From contig JAADBR010000105.1 of the NCBI GenBank assembly GCA_009995705.1, positions 1-22,584 of the forward strand: 22,584 nucleotides of DNA, in the 5' to 3' direction. Numbering within the stretch: the stretch's first letter is position 1; every line of letters begins with the position of its first letter. Source of the DNA: Microcystis aeruginosa W13-11. Lineage in GTDB: Bacteria; Cyanobacteriota; Cyanobacteriia; Cyanobacteriales; Microcystaceae. Under the pieces are notes generated by a model, which made no database searches, was not told the origin of the DNA, and saw only the letters and a program-made list of their open reading frames with translations. The translations under genes and the position numbers were made by a program. Of the stretch, positions 8,417 to 15,507 are shown in pieces.

Positions 8417-9013
8417 ATGATTATTTCCGTCATAGCACTGAAGGGAGGGGTCGGGAAAACCACCACATCGATTCATTTGGCCGCCTATTTTCAAGAAAAA
8501 GCGCCCACCTTATTGATTGATGCGGATAAGAATCGTTCGGCTCTCCATTGGTCCCGGGAAGATACCCTTCCTTTTATGGTAGCGTCCCAAGCTGGAGCGA
8601 CGGGACTGGTGAAACAATACACTCATATTATCGTCGATACCCAGGCCCGGCCGGAGCCGGACGAGTTAAAAGATTTAGCTCAGGGTAGTGATTTATTAAT
8701 TTTACCCACTACTCCCAATCATCTCGATATCGATGTCACCATTAAAGCGGCAGAATTGCTGTCCACGATGACCGATAATTATCTAGTTCTTTTAACCCAA
8801 GTGGATTCACGGACAAAAACAGGTCGGGAAGCGCGGAAAGCTCTAGAAGAAGCAAAATTACCGCTATTTAAGCGAGAAATTCCCCGTTTAGTCGCTTTTG
8901 AACGAGCGGCCGAAAAGGGAGTCATCGTCAAAGATTATCCCGACCCCCGGTCCAATTTCGGTTGGCTTTGTTACCAAGCAGTCGGTAAAGAAATTTTTGC
9001 CCTAATGACATAA
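8417..9013 (+). CDS. ParA/MinD-superfamily ATPase (orphan)
   Basis: This P-loop ATPase belongs to the deviant Walker A family that positions plasmids, chromosomes or protein assemblies. Seen in 198 residues: ALKGGVGKTT at about 7-16 with signature Lys9 and catalytic Lys14, the second motif TLLIDADKNRSALHW, and Walker B HIIVDTQ. It is shorter than classic ParA proteins (about 250 residues) and lacks an N-terminal helix-turn-helix. No parB-like gene and no mcdB-like partner is adjacent; the next gene is chlB. It could position carboxysomes, polyphosphate or a plasmid-like element, but nothing here decides. No clear ribosome-binding site precedes the ATG. Confidence 0.85.
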   Translation: MIISVIALKGGVGKTTTSIHLAAYFQEKAPTLLIDADKNRSALHWSREDTLPFMVASQAGATGLVKQYTHIIVDTQARPEPDELKDLAQGSDLLILPTTPNHLDIDVTIKAAELLSTMTDNYLVLLTQVDSRTKTGREARKALEEAKLPLFKREIPRLVAFERAAEKGVIVKDYPDPRSNFGWLCYQAVGKEIFALMT

Positions 9014-9168
9014 ATTGTTAAAAAACTTAATATTAATATTTGTGTCATTTTTCCCCGAAAAGATACTTAATCTGCAGGGGGACTTTTTGTAATCTTCCGT
9101 TAAGTGTTCACTCCTAAATCGGTAAAGTCTGAGACAATCAAAAAAGTCTGACTGTAGGAGAACCCTCT

Positions 9169-10695
9169 ATGAAATTGGCCTATTGGATGTACGCGGGTCC
9201 CGCTCATATTGGCACGTTAAGGATCGCCAGTTCCTTTAAAAATGTTCATGCTATCATGCACGCTCCTCTGGGAGACGATTATTTTAACGTCATGCGCTCG
9301 ATGCTGGAAAGGGAGCGTAATTTTACCCCCGTCACTACTAGTATTGTCGATCGTAATGTTTTAGCCAGGGGTTCCCAAGAAAAAGTCGTCGATAATATTG
9401 TTCGCAAAGATCGCGAAGAAAGTCCCGATTTAATCGTTTTAACCCCCACCTGTACCTCCAGCATTCTCCAAGAGGATTTACAAAACTTTGTCGAAAGAGC
9501 GCGACAGGATGCCCAGGGAGATGTGCTGCTGGCCGATGTTAACCACTATCGCTATAATGAACTACAAGCGGCCGATAAAACCCTCTATCAAATTATCAAA
9601 TATTATCTCGATAAGGCCCAGAGAAAAGGGGAAATTATCTCCCGGAAAACCCCCAAACCTTCGGTTAATATTATTGGTATTACCACCCTCGGTTTCCATA
9701 ACCAACATGATCGCACGGAATTAAAGCGGTTAATGGCAGATTTGGACATTGAAGTTAACGAAATTATCCCCGAAGCTGCTTCGGTGGACAACTTAAAAAA
9801 TCTGCCCCGCGCTTGGTTTAATCTGGTTCCCTATCGAGAAGTGGGATTAATGACAGCCAAATATCTCGAAAGCGAATTTGCTATGCCTTACGTTGATATT
9901 ACCCCCATGGGAGTGGTGGAAACAGCCCGCTGTATTCGCCAAATTCAAGAGGTAATTAATGCCCAAGGTGCGGCAGTAAATTACGAAGATTTTATCAATG
10001 AACAAACTCTGCATATCTCCCAAGCTGCTTGGTTTTCTCGTTCCATCGACTGTCAGAATTTAACGGGGAAAAAAGCGGTGGTTTTTGGTGATAATACCCA
10101 CGCAGCCGCTATGACAAAAATTCTCGCCAGGGAGATGGGAATTCATGTGGTTTTAGCGGGGACTTATTGTAAGTATGATGCCGATTGGTTCCGGGAACAA
10201 GTGAGTGAATATTGCGATGAAGTGTTAATTAGTGATGATAATGGGGCGATCGGAGATGCTATTGCTCGATTAGAACCGGCGGCGATATTTGGTACTCAAA
10301 TGGAACGTCACGTCGGCAAACGTTTAGATATTCCCTGTGGAGTAATTGCCGCACCTATTCATATCCAAAATTTCCCCCTCGGTTATAAACCTTTCTTAGG
10401 TTACGAAGGCACTAATCAGATCGCCGATTTGGTCTATAATTCCTTTACTTTGGGTATGGAAGATCACCTATTAGAGATATTCGGTGGTCATGATACTAAA
10501 GAGGTAATTACTAAAGGTATTTCAGCAGATTCTGACCTAAATTGGAATAAGGAAGCTACGGTAGAATTACAGAAAATACCTGGTTTTGTGCGGGGGAAAG
10601 TCAAACGAAATACCGAAAAATTTGCCCGAGAGCGAGGTATTGGTGAAATAACTTTAGAGGTAATGTATGCCGCTAAAGAATCCGTAGGAGCTTAA
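9169..10695 (+). CDS. chlB: Light-independent protochlorophyllide reductase subunit B
   Basis: ChlB is part of the nitrogenase-like ChlN-ChlB component of dark-operative protochlorophyllide reductase. With the ATPase ChlL it reduces ring D of protochlorophyllide to chlorophyllide without light. The 508-residue frame is full length. It begins [20 protein letters not shown], carries Asp36 (the unusual aspartate ligand of the 4Fe-4S cluster described for this subunit), and has the [13 protein letters not shown] segment with Cys94. AGGAGA lies nine bases before the ATG. chlL and chlN are not in the window, so the gene stands alone here. A perfect hairpin terminator follows. Confidence 0.97.
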   Translation: MKLAYWMYAGPAHIGTLRIASSFKNVHAIMHAPLGDDYFNVMRSMLERERNFTPVTTSIVDRNVLARGSQEKVVDNIVRKDREESPDLIVLTPTCTSSILQEDLQNFVERARQDAQGDVLLADVNHYRYNELQAADKTLYQIIKYYLDKAQRKGEIISRKTPKPSVNIIGITTLGFHNQHDRTELKRLMADLDIEVNEIIPEAASVDNLKNLPRAWFNLVPYREVGLMTAKYLESEFAMPYVDITPMGVVETARCIRQIQEVINAQGAAVNYEDFINEQTLHISQAAWFSRSIDCQNLTGKKAVVFGDNTHAAAMTKILAREMGIHVVLAGTYCKYDADWFREQVSEYCDEVLISDDNGAIGDAIARLEPAAIFGTQMERHVGKRLDIPCGVIAAPIHIQNFPLGYKPFLGYEGTNQIADLVYNSFTLGMEDHLLEIFGGHDTKEVITKGISADSDLNWNKEATVELQKIPGFVRGKVKRNTEKFARERGIGEITLEVMYAAKESVGA

Positions 10696-10703
10696 TTATT
10701 TCT

Positions 10704-10739
10704 TAGGGCTGAAAGTTAACAGCATTCAGCCCTATTTTT
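10704..10739 (+). terminator. Rho-independent terminator of chlB
   Basis: A perfect 10-bp stem (TAGGGCTGAA at 10704-10713 with its complement at 10725-10734) is followed by five T residues. It lies in the short gap between convergent chlB and the methyltransferase gene ending at 10745. Confidence 0.85.
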
Positions 10740-10744
10740 GTTAG

Positions 10745-11872
10745 TTATTTGCTTAATCCCTGAAGTATTCTTTCCTCTACTCCTTTCCCCTGAATTAACA
10801 CTCCAAATCCTCCTAAACCGGTGGGATTGATTAATTGATGTAGGGCATCTCGACGCTGAAATACAGTTAATATATCGATTTTTTCTTGAGAAAGTTGATT
10901 TAATCTATCCCCTAATCCCAAAGCCATCAAAAATAATCCTTGCTGAGTAAAACCGAGATTTTTTAAGCCTAATTTCTCCCCTTGACGTTGTAAAGCAGTA
11001 AAATTCAGATGAGTAGTAATATCTTGTTCTCCCACCCACAAATAAGGATGATCATGACGCTGATGTTGTCGATAACATTGTAGGGTTCCTTGACTTCTTT
11101 GGGGATGATAATACTTTTCGGCAGTGTAACCGTAATCTATGGTTAAGATATAACCTTGATCGAGTTTACGATTAACCGTTTCTAACCAGTCTAAAGCTAA
11201 TAAGTTTACCTCGGTTTGATAACCGTCCGGATAAAGTGGGGAGGGAATATTTATCCCCACTAAATCAAAATAGTCTTTGATTCTGTCGGTGGATAAATCT
11301 GCGATAATCTCCTGAAAAGGTTCCCCCAATCCCAGATAAATTTCTCGTAATTCTCCCGACTCAATCACAACTCGATGGACAGGAAAAGCATCGATTAACT
11401 CATTACTAAACACACAACCCACAAGGGAATTATCAACTAAATTCGACCAACTTTGCCAAGATACCGGGGAATATCCCGCTAAAGTTGCCCGTTGTCTTTC
11501 CCTGAGTTTCTGAGATTGTTCGATAATTATATAACTGAGATTTTGATAAAAATCAGCATAGCTATCACTCAAATAATCAAGGATATCCTTCGCTAAAATT
11601 CCCGAACCTGCTCCCACTTCCACTAAAGTAAATCCTCGCGAATTGCCCAAAAATTCCGCCATCTCGACAAATTGCTCCGCCAACAATTCCCCAAAATCTG
11701 CCCCCAGGGACGAGGAAGTAAAAAAATCTCCTTTTGAGCCAATTTCTACTTTTCCAGAGGTGTAATAGCCATAATCGGGGTGATAGAGAGCTAAATCCAT
11801 CCAGCGATCAAAGCTAATTCGACCCGCTGCTGATTGTTTAATTTCCTCTAGGATGATTGCTTCTAAATTCAT
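10745..11872 (-). CDS. Class I SAM-dependent methyltransferase, MidA/NDUFAF7 family (COG1565)
   Basis: This 375-residue protein has the SAM-binding motif I LVEVGAGSGILAKDIL (about 83-98). Its family-specific N-terminus includes FDRWMDLALYHPDYGYYTSG and GDFFTSSSLGADFGELLA. A later ILTIDYGYTAEKYYHP segment and a C-terminal LFLMALGLGDR also fit the family. The mitochondrial relative NDUFAF7 methylates an arginine of a complex I subunit. The bacterial substrate is not established, so a role in NDH-1 maturation here is speculation. The start codon is ATG 11872, with a weak ribosome-binding region. The gene follows lipA on the same strand after 93 bases of heptamer-rich spacer, so co-transcription is possible. 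Confidence 0.87.
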   Translation of the reverse strand: MNLEAIILEEIKQSAAGRISFDRWMDLALYHPDYGYYTSGKVEIGSKGDFFTSSSLGADFGELLAEQFVEMAEFLGNSRGFTLVEVGAGSGILAKDILDYLSDSYADFYQNLSYIIIEQSQKLRERQRATLAGYSPVSWQSWSNLVDNSLVGCVFSNELIDAFPVHRVVIESGELREIYLGLGEPFQEIIADLSTDRIKDYFDLVGINIPSPLYPDGYQTEVNLLALDWLETVNRKLDQGYILTIDYGYTAEKYYHPQRSQGTLQCYRQHQRHDHPYLWVGEQDITTHLNFTALQRQGEKLGLKNLGFTQQGLFLMALGLGDRLNQLSQEKIDILTVFQRRDALHQLINPTGLGGFGVLIQGKGVEERILQGLSK

Positions 11873-11881
11873 CTTAATTAG

Positions 11882-11902
11882 TAATCAGTAAACAGTAATC
11901 AG
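11882..11902 (-). repeat. Heptamer tandem repeat, locus 3 (CTGATTA-type)
   Basis: On the plus strand TAATCAG, TAAACAG, TAATCAG; on the minus strand CTGATTA, CTGTTTA, CTGATTA. It lies just upstream of the methyltransferase start at 11872. Confidence 0.75.
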
Positions 11903-11943
11903 GTATAAAGATAAAGATAACTAACTAATTAACTTAAAACTTA

Positions 11944-11964
11944 TATCTGATATCTGATAACTGA
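11944..11964 (+). repeat. Heptamer tandem repeat, locus 4 (TATCTGA-type)
   Basis: TATCTGA, TATCTGA, TAACTGA in tandem, ending one base before the lipA stop codon (complement of 11966-11968). Same period and CTGA core as the other loci. Confidence 0.75.
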
Positions 11965-11965
11965 T

Positions 11966-12850
11966 TTACTCTCCGGCATGATAGGAACTGCGGACTAGGG
12001 GGCCAGATCTAACCTGAGAAAAACCCATTTTTTGGGCAATTTCTCCTAACTCGCTAAATTCTGCGGGAGTCCAATATTTCTGTACGAGCAAATGTTCCAG
12101 AGAAGGACGCATATATTGACCAATAGTAACTCGATCGCAGTTGATCGCGCGTAAATCTGCCAAAGTCTCGATAATTTCCTCTTTTGTCTCACCGTGACCG
12201 ACCATTAAGCCAGATTTCGTCGGAATTGAGCGATCGATTTCCTTAACATAACGCAAAACCGCCAAAGAGCGATCATATTTAGCCCCGCGTCTAACCGGCC
12301 CCTGCAAACGGCGCACCGTCTCGATATTGTGATTGTAACAGGCAGGTTTTGCCCCCACCACCGTCGCCACCCGTTCCTGTTGACTTCCCTTACCTCCGGC
12401 AAAATCTGGGGTTAACACCTCAATTAAAGTGTGGGGATTGAGTTCGCGAATGGCTGTCATCGTCCGCACAAACCAACTGGCTCCGCCGTCTTCTATATCA
12501 TCTCTGGCCACAGAAGTCAAGACAACGTAACTTAAATTTAACAATTGCACTGCTTCCGCTACTTTTTGCGGTTCCTCCACATCGAGAGGCATGGGTGCAT
12601 GACCCTTATCCACTTGACAAAAAGCACAGGACCGGGTACAGGTGGGACCCATCAACAAAAAAGTCGCCGTACCTTGAGCATAACATTCGCCGCGATTGGG
12701 ACAGCGACCCTCCTCGCAGATAGTATGAATGTTCCTTTGTTTGATAATGCGCTGAACCGTGGAAATTTCGCTAGATTTGCCGAGTGAACGCCGTAACCAA
12801 GCGGGTAAAGACGTAATTTCCTCGCGCCAGTGTGGGGGTATATTGGACAT
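11966..12850 (-). CDS. lipA: Lipoyl synthase
   Basis: LipA is a radical-SAM enzyme that inserts two sulfur atoms into protein-bound octanoyl groups to form lipoyl cofactors. Seen in 294 residues: the auxiliary cluster motif C45-EEGR-C50-PNRGE-C56, the radical-SAM motif C71-TRS-C75-AF-C78, and the C-terminal RSSYHA that supplies the serine ligand of the auxiliary cluster. All key residues are present. ATG 12850 is a sensible start because the N-terminal PAWLRRSLG segment precedes the cysteine motif at the usual distance. Cyanobacteria often have two lipA copies; whether this is the only one cannot be told here. Confidence 0.96.
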   Translation of the reverse strand: MSNIPPHWREEITSLPAWLRRSLGKSSEISTVQRIIKQRNIHTICEEGRCPNRGECYAQGTATFLLMGPTCTRSCAFCQVDKGHAPMPLDVEEPQKVAEAVQLLNLSYVVLTSVARDDIEDGGASWFVRTMTAIRELNPHTLIEVLTPDFAGGKGSQQERVATVVGAKPACYNHNIETVRRLQGPVRRGAKYDRSLAVLRYVKEIDRSIPTKSGLMVGHGETKEEIIETLADLRAINCDRVTIGQYMRPSLEHLLVQKYWTPAEFSELGEIAQKMGFSQVRSGPLVRSSYHAGE

Positions 12851-12874
12851 GGGAAGTTAAGTAGGGTGTTGGGG

Positions 12875-12895
12875 ATTTCAGTTATCAGTTATCAG
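12875..12895 (-). repeat. Heptamer tandem repeat, locus 5 (CTGATAA-type)
   Basis: TTATCAG (12882-12888) and TTATCAG (12889-12895), preceded by a degenerate ATTTCAG (12875-12881). It lies upstream of lipA in the gap to the divergent channel gene. Confidence 0.7.
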
Positions 12896-13022
12896 TGGGG
12901 GGTTGGGGAGAGGGACGACTAACTCCCGAAAACGAAAACTTTCCTATCTCACCATAAAGATAACTGCTATAAGCTGAGAAAGTGAATCAAGATCATTGTT
13001 AATCAAAAAGGAAACTTGGGCA

Positions 13023-14762
13023 ATGGGACGACGGCAACGGGGAAAAATTTTCAATCTGGTCCTTCAAGGATTGGCGAGTTGCCTCTTAGTTAGTATATTT
13101 GTTCTTAATTCCCCGCCATCCCTAGCCCAAAATTTTCTGGTTCCATTTGCATCTCCCACGGGGACAAGGATTTTTGTAGCTGGGGATATAGAATATGCCT
13201 CCGTCCATCTAGATGGATTTGCCTTATTTGAGATTGCCTCCCAAGATTTTACCGCTTCTGAGGCCCGGGAACTCTCCCCAGTACAAAGACGGGCTAGGCG
13301 CATTGAAAGAGGTTTAAATAATATTATCAATGGGGGTTTCGATCCGACAACCTTGCAAGTAAGTCCGGCGACCCTCAATAATTTAACCGTGATTGTGGCT
13401 AGGGATAACCAGAATTTACCGCAACAGGTAATTCTGACAGTAACAGAAGTTGATGCCCTGATCGATTCTTCTTCGGTTGGCGATTTAGCGGACCGATGGG
13501 TTAAAATCATCCAAACAGCTTTGCTCCAAGCTTGGCAAGAACGTCAACCCGCCGCTCGCCGGCAACAGGTAATGACTGCCGCTATAATTATTTCGGGGCT
13601 AATTTTCTTAAGCTGGGTATCAATTTGGTGGCAGAAACGTTTAAGAAATCGCTTCAATCTCCTCAAAAAACAGGCTAAAAGTCAATCTGATCGGAATTTA
13701 CCTATAAATTCTACCCCCAGAAAAGATCGCTCCCAAGAACCGATTTTAGCCTCTGTGGAAGATTCCTCTAATTTCCGTCAACAGGCCGATATTCAACGAC
13801 AACTGACATTAAATATTCTCTGGAAAAGACTGGCTCTGATTGGACTGATACTGCTTTGGTTTGGCGGAATAGCGGCGATTTTGTATGTATTTCCTGAAAC
13901 TAGGCTAGAAGGACGGGGGATAATTCGTATTCCTTTAAGGATTTTTATTATCTGGTTGCTGCTGACATCAGTGAGCAATATGATTAATCTCTACGTTAAT
14001 TCTCGGCTACAGGAGTGGGTAGAAGAAGGAGCGGTGTTTTCCGAAAATTTGGAAAGGAGGATTCTGCGCGCTCCCACTTTATTGGACGTTTGGCGAGAAA
14101 TTATCAGATCTATCACCATTTTTCTGGGAATTTTGGTTTTTTTGAGTTGGATGGGCCTTTCTTTCGCCTTTTTACTCACGGGAGCCGGTTTAGTGGGAGC
14201 ATTGCTCACCTTTGCTTTTCAGGATCTTTTAAAAGATTGGATTAACGGTTTTCTGATTATCTTTGAAGATCAGTACACTGTTGGTGATATGGTCCAGTTT
14301 CAGGAGTTTATTGGTTTGGTGGAAAATATGAGTTTGCGAGCGACTCAATTGCGGACAGCCGATGGACGTTTAATCACTATTGCCCATAACCAAATTATTA
14401 GCTCACACAACCTCAGTAAAGATTGGGCGCGAGTCAATTTTACCATCGAAGTCGCCTATCAGACCGAGCCGGACTTGGTGATCGCTTTAATGACAGCCAT
14501 CGCTGAAAATATGGCTGTAGATCCACAATGGCAAGAAGATATCATCAATCCTGTGCAGGTTGCGGGTGTTAGTCGGGTTTCTCACATGGGAATGGAAATT
14601 ATGCTCAGAATTGTCGTTAAAAGATTACGACAATGGGACATAGAAAGAGAGTATCGTCGTCGTCTCAAAATTGCTTTTGAGGAGAAGGGAATTCACATCG
14701 GTATCCCCCAACAAAGTTTCCTGATAGCACAAGATAGAGAACAATTCAAAGAACAGCTTTAA
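13023..14762 (+). CDS. MscS-family mechanosensitive ion channel with an extracytoplasmic N-terminal domain
   Basis: This membrane channel of the MscS superfamily is likely to act in relief of osmotic pressure. I start at ATG 13023 (579 residues), with AAGGA about 11 bases upstream; an in-frame TTG at 12996 would add nine residues. A signal peptide (hydrophobic about 10-28, cleavage probably after SLA at 33-35) leads into a periplasmic region of about 150 residues. Helices follow near 184-203, 270-290 and 300-325, with two more at about 361-412. The last, glycine- and alanine-rich TGAGLVGALLTFAFQDLLKDW, is the pore-lining TM3. It is followed by the beta-domain GDMVQFQEFIGLVENMSLRATQ with the conserved IAHNQII. 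The signal peptide and extra helices place it with the larger MscS relatives. Confidence 0.92.
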   Translation: MGRRQRGKIFNLVLQGLASCLLVSIFVLNSPPSLAQNFLVPFASPTGTRIFVAGDIEYASVHLDGFALFEIASQDFTASEARELSPVQRRARRIERGLNNIINGGFDPTTLQVSPATLNNLTVIVARDNQNLPQQVILTVTEVDALIDSSSVGDLADRWVKIIQTALLQAWQERQPAARRQQVMTAAIIISGLIFLSWVSIWWQKRLRNRFNLLKKQAKSQSDRNLPINSTPRKDRSQEPILASVEDSSNFRQQADIQRQLTLNILWKRLALIGLILLWFGGIAAILYVFPETRLEGRGIIRIPLRIFIIWLLLTSVSNMINLYVNSRLQEWVEEGAVFSENLERRILRAPTLLDVWREIIRSITIFLGILVFLSWMGLSFAFLLTGAGLVGALLTFAFQDLLKDWINGFLIIFEDQYTVGDMVQFQEFIGLVENMSLRATQLRTADGRLITIAHNQIISSHNLSKDWARVNFTIEVAYQTEPDLVIALMTAIAENMAVDPQWQEDIINPVQVAGVSRVSHMGMEIMLRIVVKRLRQWDIEREYRRRLKIAFEEKGIHIGIPQQSFLIAQDREQFKEQL

Positions 14763-14905
14763 AGGGGAGTGATACTAAATCCAATTTAAAAGGTATAGGA
14801 GAGTGGGGTGTGGGGATAAGGGAGAAACAATTCATAACTTGAGAGTTAATCACACCATTAAAAATGGATTTGTTATCAGTGCAGTTATCACTCCGCGTCC
14901 TGCAG

Positions 14906-14970
14906 GGGCGAAGCATTCGGGCAATAACCTATCGGTGAAACCGTAGATTTTCTATCCGAATGCTTCGCCC
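14906..14970. repeat. Palindromic intergenic repeat (15-bp perfect inverted arms)
   Basis: GGGCGAAGCATTCGG (14906-14920) is exactly complementary to CCGAATGCTTCGCCC (14956-14970). The 35-base centre can itself pair as CGGT-GAA-ACCG (14933-14943), giving a nested stem. Such GCGAAGCATTCGG palindromes are, to my memory, dispersed in Microcystis-like genomes; here there is one copy. There is no T-run, so it is not a simple terminator. Confidence 0.85.
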
Positions 14971-15014
14971 GTACTTTTTGCCGCAAACCCTAAGTAGAAA
15001 ATTGCCGTCTTTTC

Positions 15015-15049
15015 ACTGTTTACTGATTACTGATCACTGATTACTGTTT
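15015..15049 (+). repeat. Heptamer tandem repeat, locus 6 (five units, symmetric)
   Basis: ACTGTTT, ACTGATT, ACTGATC, ACTGATT, ACTGTTT in perfect register. The order of unit variants reads the same from both ends. Confidence 0.9.
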
Positions 15050-15063
15050 GGTAGATTTAAATC

Positions 15064-15082
15064 AGGTTAGGATAGCTAACCT
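15064..15082 (-). terminator. Possible terminator hairpin downstream of grxD
   Basis: AGGTTAG (15064-15070) pairs with CTAACCT (15076-15082) around a five-base loop, 14 bases beyond the grxD stop on the minus strand. Only a short T-run follows, so termination is uncertain. Confidence 0.4.
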
Positions 15083-15096
15083 AACCTAGAAAATTT

Positions 15097-15420
15097 TTAG
15101 GAAGCTAAGGCTACCTCGACTTTTTGTTGTAGTTCCCCATTTTGATAGAGTTCGATCATGATGTCGGAACCGCCAATAAATTCACCGTTGATATAGACTT
15201 GGGGAATAGTCGGCCAATTGGAATACTCCTTAACTCCTTGTCTTAACTCCTCATCTTGCAGAATATCGACAGTTTCATAGGAAACCCCCAGAATATTGAG
15301 AATTTGTATGACGTTATTCGAGAAACCACACTGAGGCATTAATTTATTGCCCTTCATGAACACAAGAACTTTGTTATTCTGGATTAATTGATCGATTCTG
15401 GCCTTAGTTTTGGGTGTCAT
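15097..15420 (-). CDS. grxD: Monothiol glutaredoxin (CGFS type, Grx4/GrxD family)
   Basis: This single-domain CGFS glutaredoxin is expected to carry 2Fe-2S clusters and take part in Fe-S delivery and iron sensing. The 107-residue product from ATG 15420 has [20 protein letters not shown] with the monothiol CGFS site, the cis-proline segment [20 protein letters not shown] with the glutathione-binding TIP and GG, and a normal C-terminal helix. A TTG 12 codons upstream (15456) is in frame with an AGGA before it and would add [13 protein letters not shown] prefer the ATG because the family usually starts just before the first helix. The gene follows dnaX on the same strand after about 90 bases, so a shared transcript is possible. 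Confidence 0.95.
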   Translation of the reverse strand: MTPKTKARIDQLIQNNKVLVFMKGNKLMPQCGFSNNVIQILNILGVSYETVDILQDEELRQGVKEYSNWPTIPQVYINGEFIGGSDIMIELYQNGELQQKVEVALAS

Positions 15421-15507
15421 AGGTCTAGTAGCTAGAATTTGAGCAAGAATAGCCAATCCTGAGACGTGGCATATCCTATTAGTTTAGCACAAGCCGTTGA
15501 GATAGCC

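Larger units (their letters stand above)
14763..15096. other. Intergenic stretch with repeats only
   Basis: No credible gene lies in these 334 bases between the channel gene and grxD. They hold a palindromic repeat (14906-14970), a heptamer tandem array (15015-15049) and a possible grxD terminator (15064-15082), all listed separately. Confidence 0.7.

Noticed and set aside
8417..9013. Carboxysome-positioning protein McdA
   Set aside because: No McdB-like gene follows and nothing in the sequence ties it to carboxysomes; a general ParA label is safer.
13064..13510. Minus-strand open frame of 148 codons inside the MscS-type gene
   Set aside because: It is a shadow of a well supported membrane protein gene, with no domain of its own.
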